From Cryobacterium roopkundense (lineage in GTDB: Bacteria; Actinomycetota; Actinomycetes; Actinomycetales; Microbacteriaceae): DNA of 64,000 nt. How positions within the stretch are numbered: the first letter of the stretch is position 1; every line of letters starts with the position of its first letter. The stretch covers positions 2,046,001-2,110,000 of the forward strand of contig NZ_JACHBQ010000001.1 of NCBI RefSeq assembly GCF_014200405.1. The letters are read 5' to 3'. The position numbers and the translations under genes were made by a program. The notes under the pieces were generated by a model, which saw only the letters and a list, made by a program, of their open reading frames with translations, did not search any database and was not told the origin of the DNA. Positions 16,148 to 25,258 of this stretch are shown piece after piece.

Positions 16148-17383
16148 CTAGTCGGCTGCCCCTGGGCTGGCCGGACTCCGCAGCGAGAGCTTGGCCAGCC
16201 AGGTGGCGATCGCCGCGTTCCACCGATCGCGGTCATAATTCCACAGTTTCGTGTGCCTCGCCACGCCGAATGGTACGAACGTCACGATGTCGGTGCGGCT
16301 CGTGGCGAGGGCGCGCGATCCGGTCACCGGCACGAAGCCGTCGTCGTTGCTGTGCAGGAGCAACATGGGAAGTTCGAGCTCATCCGCCCGGGCCACGAAG
16401 TCGAGCCGGCGAAAGTCGATGGGGAACGCCTGACCCGTAATGAGTCCGCCCCAGCGTCCGCCCATCACACGCATCGACAACCGGGCGATCACGGCAGGAA
16501 GCCCCATCGCCACGCCCTGGAATGCCACGACATCGGCCCAGTCGATCACCGGTGATTCGAGCACGACCCCGCGCAACAGGCCACGGTGACGGCTGCGGGT
16601 GGCGGCTTGCAGTGCAATCGCTCCGCCCATCGACCACCCCATCAGAACCACCTGGCGCGCACCGCGACCCGCGGCAAAATCTATCGCCGCGTCCACGTCG
16701 AACCACTCAGTGTCACCGAGCGAATACCGTCCGTCCCCACTCTGGGGTGCCTCTGTGTCGTTCCGATAGGAGATGAGGAGAGAGTTGTACCCAGCTTCGC
16801 GAAAGACCGGAACAGCCCGCAGCGCCTCCGGCCGGGTCACGGCTCTGCCGTGCACCTGGATGACCCAGCGATCGCTGTGCTCCTCGGCCGGGATCAACCA
16901 CGCCGGGGCCAGGGCCGAGACGACCGCACGAGAAGGAAGGTCCAGGGGAATCGTGACGTTTTCGAACGGGAAGCCGAGATCCTGGGGGCTGAGGTACAGC
17001 CATCCGCTCAATCGCCCCTTCACCCGGGGTGCCAGCGCCCCGTAATCAACACTGAGGATGCGCCTCGTAACTCCAGCGCCGTCTCGTGCCAGAAGCTGGC
17101 CGAGACGGGCATGCCCCGTATCTCCGGTGAAGAAGAAACTGTATTCACCGGGCAGTACCGAATCGGCATTCGCCTCAAGCGTGATCGTGCCAGCCGTCTC
17201 ATCGACCGCCAGCACTGTCGTGTCGTCCTCACGTTTTCTCGGCGGCGTCACCACGGTCCGAGCCATCACGCCGGCTATGACAGCCCCGGCCGTTGCGGTG
17301 GCAATGCCCACAGCACTGGCAGCGATGCCCGCCATCGCCACACCGCGGAGAACACCGCTTCCGGACCCACTTTTGTCGCTCAC
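16148..17383 (-). CDS. Membrane-anchored alpha/beta hydrolase
   Basis: A 411-residue protein. One or two hydrophobic stretches near the N-terminus (about 12-42) anchor it in the membrane. The hydrolase domain (about 165-400) has the nucleophile elbow GWSMGGAIAL, an oxyanion-region VIQVHGRAVTRPE, Asp in LLLHSNDDGFVP and a final His in GVARHTKLW. It is probably an esterase or lipase-like enzyme with unknown substrate. GGAGG lies five bases before the GTG at 17383, which is preferred over the GTG at 17389. The TAG stop lies in the CTAG next to IS copy 2. Confidence 0.88.
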   Translation of the reverse strand: MSDKSGSGSGVLRGVAMAGIAASAVGIATATAGAVIAGVMARTVVTPPRKREDDTTVLAVDETAGTITLEANADSVLPGEYSFFFTGDTGHARLGQLLARDGAGVTRRILSVDYGALAPRVKGRLSGWLYLSPQDLGFPFENVTIPLDLPSRAVVSALAPAWLIPAEEHSDRWVIQVHGRAVTRPEALRAVPVFREAGYNSLLISYRNDTEAPQSGDGRYSLGDTEWFDVDAAIDFAAGRGARQVVLMGWSMGGAIALQAATRSRHRGLLRGVVLESPVIDWADVVAFQGVAMGLPAVIARLSMRVMGGRWGGLITGQAFPIDFRRLDFVARADELELPMLLLHSNDDGFVPVTGSRALATSRTDIVTFVPFGVARHTKLWNYDRDRWNAAIATWLAKLSLRSPASPGAAD

Positions 17384-17436
17384 GCACACCTCCGGCTCGT
17401 TCGGCGTGCCTCGCAGACAACACCCAGAAAAAACTC

Positions 17437-17442
17437 TAGTCT
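17437..17442 (+). promoter_or_regulatory. -10 element for a leaderless DUF3000 transcript
   Basis: TAGTCT is followed by six bases and then the GTG start at 17449. No ribosome site is present. The TANNNT-N6-GTG arrangement is typical of actinobacterial leaderless genes. Confidence 0.6.
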
Positions 17443-17448
17443 GCAGAC

Positions 17449-18060
17449 GTGCCCGAAACTGAGGAATCGCTCCCGCCCGAGTTCGCAGCTGCCCTGCAGG
17501 CGATCCGTCGCGCCACGAGCCGAGCCGAACTCCTCGTCACCGAGATACCGGCTCCCGGACGACTGGCGCCGTATTCCATTGCGCTGTCCGCTGATATCAA
17601 ACCGGTGCGCCACGGCAGCGACTCGGATCAAGGCACCGGCCGCTTCATTCTGCTCTACGACCCCGACGAGCCGGAGGGGTGGAACGGTCGCTTCCGGGTG
17701 GTGTGTTTCGCGCAGGCGCCGCTCGAGACCGAGATCGGCCTCGATCCGTTTCTCGCCGAGGTCACCTGGGCCTGGCTCGTGGACGCCCTGAGCACGCGGG
17801 GCGCCCGGTATACGGCAGCATCCGGCACGGCCACCAAAATCATCTCGTCGGGTTTCGGAGAACTCGCCCACCAGGGTGACGGCGCGCAGATCGAGCTCCG
17901 TGCCTCGTGGACGCCACTGGATCACAACCTGACCGCGCATGTGGAAGGGTGGGGCGAATTGCTCTGCATGATTGCGGGCCTCCCGCCCATGGGAGAAGGA
18001 GTGAGCACGCTCTCCACTCGCCGCGCCGCAGCCCGGCGAGCCGCCCGTGATGGAGGCTGA
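17449..18060 (+). CDS. DUF3000 domain protein
   Basis: A 203-residue protein with the DUF3000 pattern: PEFAAALQAIRRATSRAELLVTEIPAPGRLAPYSIAL, RFILLYDPDEPEGWNGRFRVVCF, FLAEVTWAWLVDAL and a Gly-rich SGTATKIISSGFG. No function is known. It is almost always found upstream of an RNase D gene in Actinobacteria, as here. The GTG start with an upstream TAGTCT suggests a leaderless mRNA. A 17-bp tandem repeat follows its stop. Confidence 0.92.
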   Translation: MPETEESLPPEFAAALQAIRRATSRAELLVTEIPAPGRLAPYSIALSADIKPVRHGSDSDQGTGRFILLYDPDEPEGWNGRFRVVCFAQAPLETEIGLDPFLAEVTWAWLVDALSTRGARYTAASGTATKIISSGFGELAHQGDGAQIELRASWTPLDHNLTAHVEGWGELLCMIAGLPPMGEGVSTLSTRRAAARRAARDGG

Positions 18061-18080
18061 TCATTCCAGCAGCAGACCAG

Positions 18081-18131
18081 GAATCACACCAGATCATGAA
18101 TCACGCGAGACAATGATTCTCGCGAGACAAT
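18081..18131. repeat. Three degenerate 17-bp tandem units between DUF3000 and rnd
   Basis: Units GAATCACACCAGATCAT, GAATCACGCGAGACAAT and GATTCTCGCGAGACAAT follow one another exactly, starting 20 bases after the DUF3000 stop. The last two share 14 of 17 positions. Confidence 0.85.
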
Positions 18132-18174
18132 GAATACAGCACGCTCAAGGGTTGAGCACAGCGAGAAGCAGGGT

Positions 18175-19374
18175 ATGAACTCGACACACAGCGTTATCGA
18201 CACTCGAGAGGCCTACCTGGCCGCCACTGCTGACTTGGCAGCCGGGAACGGCCCCTTGGGGGTGGATGCGGAACGAGCGTCCGGTTTCACCTACTCACAA
18301 CGTGCCTATTTGATTCAGATCTTTCGGCGCGGGGCTGGAACCTTTCTCTTCGACCCGCCCATGATCGGCGACTTCAGCGAACTCAACGCAGCCCTCGCCG
18401 ACGAGGAGTGGATCCTGCATGCGGCCAGCCAGGACCTGGCCTGCCTCCGGGAGGTCGGCCTCAATCCCGGCCGCATTTTCGACACCGAACTCGCCGCCCG
18501 GCTGCTGGGCCTACCGCGGGTAGGCCTCGGCACCGTCGTCGAGGAGCTTCTGGGTATCCATCTCGCAAAGGAACACTCGGCCGCGAACTGGTCGACCCGT
18601 CCGCTCCCCGAATCCTGGCTCGTCTACGCGGCGCTGGACGTGGAACTACTCCCCGACCTGCGCGACCAGATGGTCGACTTGCTGGTGGAATCCGATAAGA
18701 CGGACCTCGCAGCTCAGGAATTCCTGGCCGTTCTTGAGAAACCGGCCGCCGCGGCACGCGTCGATCCCTGGCGCCGCCTGTCGGGCATCCATTCCCTTCG
18801 TGGCCAGCGCAACCTGACGGCGGCGCGCGAACTTTGGATCGCCCGCGACGACCTCGCCCGAGAGTCCGATGTCTCACCCGGCCGGCTCGTGCCCGACGCC
18901 TCCATCATCGCAGCGGCCCGTGTGCTGCCGACGACCCGGCAGGCGCTGTCTGCCCTCCGGGAGTTCACGGGCCGCGCGAGCCGCAACGAGCTGGACCGCT
19001 GGTGGGCGGCCATCCAGGCCGCACAGACCAGCACCGATATGCCGCAATCCAAACCGCACACCGACACATTGCCCCCACCCCGGGCCTGGGCCGAACGCAA
19101 CCCCGAAGCGGACACACGTTTCCGTGCAGCCCGCGCCGCCCTCACCGCGTTGACCGAAGAACGGTCCATTCCCCTCGAGAATCTGCTCACCCCGGACTAC
19201 CTCCGGCGTGTGTGCTGGGCGCCGCCGATTCCCGCCGACGCGGCCTCCGTTGGTGAGGCCCTCGAGTCCCTCGGGGCACGTCCGTGGCAGATTGACGCGA
19301 CTGCACAATTAATTGCAGATGCTTTTGTAGAAGTGCTACAAGTCGAGGACGAGGCAGAGGAATCCGAGTCGTAG
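18175..19374 (+). CDS. rnd: Ribonuclease D-like 3'-5' exonuclease with HRDC domain
   Basis: 399 residues. The DEDD exonuclease domain (about 5-190) has GPLGVDAERASGF (first Asp/Glu), WILHAASQDLACLREVG, FDTELAARLLGLPRVGLGTVVEELLG and WLVYAALDVELLPDL (Tyr/Asp of Exo III). An HRDC domain (about 200-290) with RNLTAARELWIARDDLARESDVSPGRLVPDASI follows, then a C-terminal extension. RNase D trims tRNA and other RNA 3' ends in the cytoplasm. The ATG at 18175 is chosen by family length; an in-frame ATG at 18130 is possible. Confidence 0.93.
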   Translation: MNSTHSVIDTREAYLAATADLAAGNGPLGVDAERASGFTYSQRAYLIQIFRRGAGTFLFDPPMIGDFSELNAALADEEWILHAASQDLACLREVGLNPGRIFDTELAARLLGLPRVGLGTVVEELLGIHLAKEHSAANWSTRPLPESWLVYAALDVELLPDLRDQMVDLLVESDKTDLAAQEFLAVLEKPAAAARVDPWRRLSGIHSLRGQRNLTAARELWIARDDLARESDVSPGRLVPDASIIAAARVLPTTRQALSALREFTGRASRNELDRWWAAIQAAQTSTDMPQSKPHTDTLPPPRAWAERNPEADTRFRAARAALTALTEERSIPLENLLTPDYLRRVCWAPPIPADAASVGEALESLGARPWQIDATAQLIADAFVEVLQVEDEAEESES

Positions 19375-19451
19375 GAACAATCAAACGATTCCGCTCTTAA
19401 ATACTGCCCCTCTAGGATCGGTGGAGACCTGATCTGAATGATGGAGGCATT

Positions 19452-20657
19452 GTGGCCGAGAGAGCAGAAGTCGTCTTTGTGGATGGGGTTCGCACCCCGT
19501 TCGGACGCGCTGGCGAAAAAGGAATGTACTGGAACACCCGGGCCGATGACCTGGTGGTGAAAGCGATAATCGGTTTGATGGAACGCAATCCGGGAGTCCC
19601 AGGCGAGCGAGTGGACGATGTGGCCATAGCCGCGACTACCCAGACGGGTGACCAAGGCCTGACGCTCGGGCGCACGGCAGCGCTCCTCGCGGGCCTGCCG
19701 AAGTCTGTCCCCGGCTTCGCGATCGACCGAATGTGTGCCGGCGCCATGACGGCGGTGACCATGATGGGCGCGTCCATCGGCTTCGGTGCGTACGACCTCG
19801 CCATCGCCGGCGGAGTCGAACACATGGGGCGTCACCCCATGGGCTCCGGCGTTGACCCGAACCCCCGCTTCATGTCAGAGCGGCTCGTGGGAGAGGACGC
19901 CCTCATTATGGGCGCCACCGCGGAGCGTATCCACGACCGCTTTCCCGCGTACACGAAGGAACGGTCAGACCGCTACGCCCTGCGCAGTCAGCAGAAGGTG
20001 GCAGCGGCCTATGCGGCTGGCAACATCCAGGCCGACCTCATCCCGGTGGCCACCCGCAGTGATTCCGGCTGGGGCCTGGCCACCCAGGACGAGGCTCCGC
20101 GACCCGAAACGACCCTGGAAGGCCTCGCGGCCCTGCGCACCCCGTTTCGCGCCCACGGACGCATCACGGCCGGCAACGCGTCAGGGCTCAACGATGGCGC
20201 GTCCGCCTGCATCCTCGCCAGCGGCCAGACGGCCAAGGAACTCGGGCTCGGCGTCAAGATGACCATGGTGAGCTTCGCGTTCGCCGGGGTCGAGCCGGAG
20301 GTGATGGGCCTCGGCCCGGTTCCATCCACCGAAAAGGCTCTACGCAAGGCGGGACTCAGCATCACCGACATCGGCCTCTTCGAACTCAACGAGGCCTTTG
20401 CCGTTCAGGTGATCTCATTCCTCGACCACTTCGGCATCGACGATGACGACACCCGGGTGAACGAGTACGGTGGCGCGATCGCCATCGGGCATCCGCTCGC
20501 CTCGTCCGGCGTGCGTCTGATGAACCAACTCGCGCGTCAGTTCGAATCCCACCCTGAAGTTCGGTACGGCCTCACGTCCATGTGCATCGGCCTGGGACAG
20601 GGCGGAACCGTCATCTGGGAGAACCCGCACTTCAACACGAAGGGAGCGTCGCGATGA
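19452..20657 (+). CDS. fadA: Acetyl-CoA C-acyltransferase (thiolase)
   Basis: 401 residues. The nucleophilic Cys is in IDRMCAGAMTAV, FELNEAFAVQ and the His motif AIGHPLASSGVRLMN follow, and the second Cys is in SMCIGLGQGGTVIWE. It carries out the thiolytic last step of beta-oxidation. The GTG at 19452 has GGAGG four bases upstream. Its stop overlaps the ATG of fadB by 4 bp, so thiolase and hydratase/dehydrogenase should be made together and may form the trifunctional complex. Confidence 0.96.
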   Translation: MAERAEVVFVDGVRTPFGRAGEKGMYWNTRADDLVVKAIIGLMERNPGVPGERVDDVAIAATTQTGDQGLTLGRTAALLAGLPKSVPGFAIDRMCAGAMTAVTMMGASIGFGAYDLAIAGGVEHMGRHPMGSGVDPNPRFMSERLVGEDALIMGATAERIHDRFPAYTKERSDRYALRSQQKVAAAYAAGNIQADLIPVATRSDSGWGLATQDEAPRPETTLEGLAALRTPFRAHGRITAGNASGLNDGASACILASGQTAKELGLGVKMTMVSFAFAGVEPEVMGLGPVPSTEKALRKAGLSITDIGLFELNEAFAVQVISFLDHFGIDDDDTRVNEYGGAIAIGHPLASSGVRLMNQLARQFESHPEVRYGLTSMCIGLGQGGTVIWENPHFNTKGASR

Positions 20658-22819
20658 CCAACTACAACACCCTCGATTTCTCACCCCTGCTCGACATCTC
20701 CGCCGACGAGGTCGTGACGCACTCTCTCGTGCGCGACGTGCCGCTCAGCGGTGGTCGGGTTCTCGCACTCGTCACCCTCGACAATGGGCGCGACCATACC
20801 CGTCCGAACACACTCGGCGCGATCTCACTGCTGGAATTCGCGACGACGATGGACGCGCTGAAGGCCCGAGCCGAGCGCGGTGAGATTCACGGCGTCGCCG
20901 TGACCGGGAAGCCGTTCATCCTGGCCGCCGGCGCCGACCTCAGCAAGGTGGCGGAGATCCCCTCCCTCGCCGTAGGCAAACTCCTCACCCAGCTGGGACA
21001 CCATGCCTTCGGCAAACAGGCCGACCTCGGTGTTCCATCGTTTGTTTTCATCAACGGCCTGGCGCTCGGCGGCGGACTCGAAGTCGGACTGAACGCGACC
21101 TATCGCACGGTTGACGCGACGGTCCCCGCTATCGCTCTGCCCGAGGTCTTCCTCGGCCTGATCCCAGGATGGGGCGGATCGTATCTGCTGCCGAACCTGA
21201 TCGGCATCGAGAATGCCCTCAAGGTCGTCATCGAGAACCCGCTGAAGAACAATCGCACCCTCACCGGAGCGGATGCCCTCAAGCTGGGCATCGCGGACGT
21301 CATGTTCCCGTCCGCGCGCTTCCTCGAGAAGTCCATCGCCTGGGCCGACGACGTCATCGCCGGCAGGGTCAAGGTCTCCCGTCCCAACGAGCCCGGCAAA
21401 ATCGAACGCATCGTCAAGTGGGACGTTGCAGTCGGCATCGCCCGCAAGATGCTCGAGGGCCGAATTGGCACGGTCGCCCGTTCCCCCTACGTCGCGCTCG
21501 ACTTGCTCCGGGCGGCGAAATCCGGAACACGCGACGAGGGCTTCGAACGGGAGGACGAGGCACTGGCCGAACTCATCTCGGGTGACCAGCTGCAGGCGAG
21601 CATTTATGCCTTCAACCTCGTGCAGAAGCGCGCCAAACGACCCGCCGGCGCTCCCGACAAGGGGCTCGCCCGTCCCATCACCAAGGTCGGTGTGATCGGC
21701 GCCGGCCTGATGGCCAGCCAGTTCGCCCTGTTGTTCGTGCGGCGACTCCGCGTGCCCGTTGTCATCACCGACCTCGACCAGGCCCGGGTCGACAAGGGCG
21801 TCGCGTACATCCACGGCGAGATCGCGCAGTTGGAAGGCAAGAAGCGCATCTCGCCCGACGAGGCCAACCGCTTGCGCCACCTCGTGACCGGCACGACCGA
21901 CAAGGCCGACTTTGCGGACGCTGACTGGGTGATCGAAGCTGTTTTCGAGGAGCTCGGGGTCAAGCAGGATGTCTTCGCCGAGATCGAGAAGTACGTGTCT
22001 TCCGAGGCCGTGCTGGCCACGAACACGTCCTCGCTGTCCGTGGAACAGATCGGATCGAAGCTCGCTCACCCCGAGCGGCTTGTGGGCTTCCACTTCTTCA
22101 ATCCGGTGGCCGTGATGCCGTTGATCGAAGTTGTGAACACGCCGTCGACCAATGCGAGCACCCTCTCCACTGCCATGGTCGTTGCCGGAAAGCTGCGCAA
22201 GAACGCCGTAATCACCCGCGACACCCCCGGGTTCGTGGTGAACCGGGTACTGGCGAAACTGCTCGGCGAGACCATGCACGCTGTAGATACCGGAACTCCT
22301 TTCGCGGTCGTGAACGGGGCTCTGGCCCCGTTCGGCCTGCCGATGAGCCCGTTCGAGCTCCTTGAGCTCGTGGGGCTCAAGGTGGGCGCACACGTGCTCG
22401 ACACGCACCACGCCGCGTTCCCGGACCGCTTCTTCGAGAGCCAGAACCTGCACCGCCTGGCGGAGCACGGCAAGATCCTCGAACGTGACTCAAAGGGGAA
22501 TGTCACCGGGTTCGACAAGGGCGCCGTCAAGATCGTTGCCGGAGGAACCACTCCGATGACCGCGGAGCAGATTCTCCGCCGCGTCGAGGACGGCCTCGCC
22601 GATGAAATCAAGCGGATGCTCGATGACGACGTGGTTCATGCCGCCGAAGACATCGACCTCTGTATGATCCTCGGCGCAGGCTGGCCCTTCCAGATGGGTG
22701 GAGCGACGCCGTACCTCGACCGGGTCGGCGCGAGCGAACGCGTCTTCGGGGCAACGTTCCACACTCCCGAGATCCGCGGCGTCGGGTCTAGCGTGGCCGC
22801 TTCGAACGTCGTCGGCTAG
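20654..22819 (+). CDS. fadB: Fatty-acid oxidation alpha subunit: enoyl-CoA hydratase / 3-hydroxyacyl-CoA dehydrogenase
   Basis: 721 residues. The N-terminal crotonase domain (about 1-290) shows AAGADLSKVAEIPSL, INGLALGGGLEVGLNA and ALPEVFLGLIPGWGGSYLLP. The NAD-binding domain (about 345-525) begins KVGVIGAGLMASQFALLFVRR and contains NTSSLSVEQI and GFHFFNPVAVMPLIEVV. The C-terminal HAD domain (about 530-715) has DTPGFVVNRVL. It performs hydration and oxidation of enoyl-CoA. Coupled to fadA by the ATGA overlap and followed by a strong terminator. Confidence 0.96.
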   Translation: MTNYNTLDFSPLLDISADEVVTHSLVRDVPLSGGRVLALVTLDNGRDHTRPNTLGAISLLEFATTMDALKARAERGEIHGVAVTGKPFILAAGADLSKVAEIPSLAVGKLLTQLGHHAFGKQADLGVPSFVFINGLALGGGLEVGLNATYRTVDATVPAIALPEVFLGLIPGWGGSYLLPNLIGIENALKVVIENPLKNNRTLTGADALKLGIADVMFPSARFLEKSIAWADDVIAGRVKVSRPNEPGKIERIVKWDVAVGIARKMLEGRIGTVARSPYVALDLLRAAKSGTRDEGFEREDEALAELISGDQLQASIYAFNLVQKRAKRPAGAPDKGLARPITKVGVIGAGLMASQFALLFVRRLRVPVVITDLDQARVDKGVAYIHGEIAQLEGKKRISPDEANRLRHLVTGTTDKADFADADWVIEAVFEELGVKQDVFAEIEKYVSSEAVLATNTSSLSVEQIGSKLAHPERLVGFHFFNPVAVMPLIEVVNTPSTNASTLSTAMVVAGKLRKNAVITRDTPGFVVNRVLAKLLGETMHAVDTGTPFAVVNGALAPFGLPMSPFELLELVGLKVGAHVLDTHHAAFPDRFFESQNLHRLAEHGKILERDSKGNVTGFDKGAVKIVAGGTTPMTAEQILRRVEDGLADEIKRMLDDDVVHAAEDIDLCMILGAGWPFQMGGATPYLDRVGASERVFGATFHTPEIRGVGSSVAASNVVG

Positions 22820-22834
22820 CGCCGCAACGGAATG

Positions 22835-22884
22835 GGGCCGTTCCGGACCGCTGCCCAGGGGCAGGGGTCCGGAGCGGCCCTTTT
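22835..22884 (+). terminator. Terminator of fadA-fadB
   Basis: A 15-bp stem with one mismatch (arms 22835-22849 and 22866-22880), loop rich in C and G, followed by TTTT. Confidence 0.85.
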
Positions 22885-22928
22885 CTGTGACTGAACACGA
22901 GTCAGCAGGGATACCAAACGAGCGTGCC

Positions 22929-23159
22929 TCAGAGCACGAGCGTGCCGATGATCAGGACTCCCGCCACGGCCGCGAATACCGCGGCGAGGGCCAGAGAGCG
23001 GTTGATTCGTCGGCGGCTCACCGTCCCCTTGCGAAATCCTGCTCGGGACACCCGTTCGAGATTGGGAAAAAGCGCCGGTGACGGCGGGTCCTGTGGCGCC
23101 GGGCCTATCGGGTCGGTTGCAGTCGGCGTCGGCCGTCCATCATCCTTGCTGTTCTCCAT
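22929..23159 (-). CDS. Small membrane protein with C-terminal helix
   Basis: 76 residues. The first half is Pro- and Asp-rich and likely disordered; RVSRAGFRKGTVSRRRINRS is a basic stretch before one C-terminal membrane helix (SLALAAVFAAVAGVLIIGTLVL). I recognise no family. It stands 29 bp upstream of nothing in its own direction except the fadB terminator, and 29 bp downstream of dxs, so it could be read through from dxs. Coding status is supported by the clear helix and the basic-flanked topology. Confidence 0.6.
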   Translation of the reverse strand: MENSKDDGRPTPTATDPIGPAPQDPPSPALFPNLERVSRAGFRKGTVSRRRINRSLALAAVFAAVAGVLIIGTLVL

Positions 23160-23188
23160 GACTCAGGCTACCAACCCGGCCCGGAGCG

Positions 23189-25138
23189 CTACTCGCGGCG
23201 GGTCACCGAAATCGACCCGGTGTCGGTGTGATCGGCCGGCAGCGGACGGGCGTGCGGTATCTTGCTACCGAGAACCATGGCCACCACGTCTCGGGCGATG
23301 TGCTGGGGAGTGAGCCCAGCGGCCTCGAGAATCTCACCACGCGAGGCATGATCGATGAACTCGTCCGGAAGGCCCAGTTCGGTCACCGCCGTGTCGACAC
23401 CGGCCGCACGCAGGTCCTGCCGAATCCTCGTGCCGATTCCACCGACCCGAATACCGTCTTCGATGGTGACAACGAGTCGATGGCCGCGCGCCAACTCGAT
23501 GATGCTCGTGGGCACGGGCACGACCCAGCGGGGGTCGACAACGGTCGCCCCAATACCCTGGGCGGCGAGCCGATCGGCCACGTCGAGCCCCGTCGCGGCC
23601 ATCGGCCCCACCGTCACGATGAGCACGTCCTGCTGGGTGGCCTCCTGCAGAATGTCTACGCCGTCCGCGAGCCGGCGAATCGGCTCGAATTCCACGCCGA
23701 CGCTGCCCTTCGGATACCGCAGCACCGTGGGGCCATCCTCAACGAGCACGGCCTCCCCCAGCTCCTCGCGCAGTCGGATCGAGTCGCGGGGTGCGGCGAG
23801 GCGGATATTAGGAACGACCTGCAGAATCGCGAGATCCCACATGCCGTGGTGGCTCGGCCCGTCCGGTCCAGTCACGCCCGCGCGGTCGAGAACGAAGGTG
23901 ACGCCCGCCTTGTGAAGGGCCACGTCCATCAGCACCTGGTCGAAGGCGCGGTTGATGAACGTGGCATAGAGGGCGACCACGGGGTGCAGGCCGCCAAAGG
24001 CCAGGCCGGCAGCGGATGTCACGGCGTGCTGCTCAGCGATCCCCACGTCATGCACCCGGTCGGGAAAACGCTCTGCCATCTTGTGCAGCCCGGTTGGCCG
24101 CAGCATCGCGGCCGTGATGCCCACCAAACGCTCGTTGTGCGTAGCGAGTTCAAGGAGCTCGTCGGCAAAGACCGAGGTCCAGGACGCCGCGCCCGGCTCG
24201 GCGAGGGACTCCCCGGTCTCCGGGTCGATCTGGCCGACGGCGTGAAACTGGTCGGCGACGTCCTGCACGGCGGGGTCGTAGCCCTTGCCCTTCTGCGTGA
24301 TGGCATGAACGATGACGGGCGCGCCGTAATTCTTGGCCTGCGTCAGTGCCTCCCGCATGGCCTCCACATCGTGTCCGTCCACCGGTCCGATGTACTTGAT
24401 GTCGAGGTTGGAGTAGAGCGCCTCGTTGTTCGTGACCTTGCTCAGGAAGCCATGCAGACCGCCGCGCACGCCACGGTAAACCGCGCGTCCAGGGGCACCG
24501 AGCTTGTCAAACACCTGGCGGCTGGCGTTGTAGGCGTCACGGTAGCTGGCCCTCGTGCGCACGGTGTTGAGGAAGCGGGCCATGCCGCCGATCGTCGGGG
24601 CGTAGGAACGACCGTTGTCGTTGACGACGATGATGAGTCGCCGCGTATTGTCATCGCTGATGTTGTTGAGCGCTTCCCAGGTCATACCACCCGTCAACGC
24701 GCCGTCACCCACCACGGCGACGACGTGGCGGTCGGTCTGGCCCGTCATCTCGAAGGCGCGGGAAATGCCGTCCGCCCAGGACAGCGAGCTCGATGCGTGC
24801 GAGCTCTCCACGATGTCGTGCACCGATTCGGAGCGCTGGGGATACCCGGCGATCCCTGCTGACAGTCGGAGCTTACTGAAGTCCTGGCGGCCCGTCAGGA
24901 GCTTGTGAACGTACGACTGGTGTCCGGTGTCGAAGACGATGGCATCCGCTGGGGAATTGAAGACTCGGTGGATGGCGATAGTCAGCTCGACAACTCCGAG
25001 GTTCGGACCGAGGTGGCCGCCCGTCTTCGACACCTCACGCACGAGGAAGTCACGGATCTCACCGGCCAGCTGCACGAGCTGGCTTCGAGAGAGTCCATCA
25101 AGGTCGCGAGGACCGGAAATCGTCTCCAGCAGAGTCAT
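23189..25138 (-). CDS. dxs: 1-deoxy-D-xylulose-5-phosphate synthase
   Basis: 649 residues, the normal length. Thiamine diphosphate and substrate motifs are clear: TGGHLGPNLGVVELTIAIH, VVAVVGDGALTGGMTWEALNN, FDTGHQSYVHKLLTGR, HDVGIAEQHAVTSAAGLAFGG and TGPDGPSHHGMWDLA. It condenses pyruvate and glyceraldehyde 3-phosphate, the first step of the non-mevalonate isoprenoid pathway, in the cytoplasm. It lies downstream of acnA but a terminator hairpin separates them. Confidence 0.98.
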   Translation of the reverse strand: MTLLETISGPRDLDGLSRSQLVQLAGEIRDFLVREVSKTGGHLGPNLGVVELTIAIHRVFNSPADAIVFDTGHQSYVHKLLTGRQDFSKLRLSAGIAGYPQRSESVHDIVESSHASSSLSWADGISRAFEMTGQTDRHVVAVVGDGALTGGMTWEALNNISDDNTRRLIIVVNDNGRSYAPTIGGMARFLNTVRTRASYRDAYNASRQVFDKLGAPGRAVYRGVRGGLHGFLSKVTNNEALYSNLDIKYIGPVDGHDVEAMREALTQAKNYGAPVIVHAITQKGKGYDPAVQDVADQFHAVGQIDPETGESLAEPGAASWTSVFADELLELATHNERLVGITAAMLRPTGLHKMAERFPDRVHDVGIAEQHAVTSAAGLAFGGLHPVVALYATFINRAFDQVLMDVALHKAGVTFVLDRAGVTGPDGPSHHGMWDLAILQVVPNIRLAAPRDSIRLREELGEAVLVEDGPTVLRYPKGSVGVEFEPIRRLADGVDILQEATQQDVLIVTVGPMAATGLDVADRLAAQGIGATVVDPRWVVPVPTSIIELARGHRLVVTIEDGIRVGGIGTRIRQDLRAAGVDTAVTELGLPDEFIDHASRGEILEAAGLTPQHIARDVVAMVLGSKIPHARPLPADHTDTGSISVTRRE

Positions 25139-25197
25139 CCACTACACCTTTCGTCGTCGCGACATGCTCGCGATGTGCCTGGGGCCACACAAAGACA

Positions 25198-25238
25198 GGC
25201 GGCGCGCAGACTCGAATGAATTGAGTCTACGCGCCGCC
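25198..25238 (-). terminator. Terminator of acnA
   Basis: A stem of GGCGGCGCG and AGACTC joined across one mismatch with its complement (arms 25198-25213 and 25223-25238), followed on the minus strand by TGTCTTTG. Confidence 0.8.
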
Positions 25239-25258
25239 CGAGGGGTGATGATTTGGTG

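Noticed and set aside
23228..24862. Long frame antisense to dxs, 544 codons
   Set aside because: Antisense shadow of a high-GC gene; dxs on the other strand has all family motifs.
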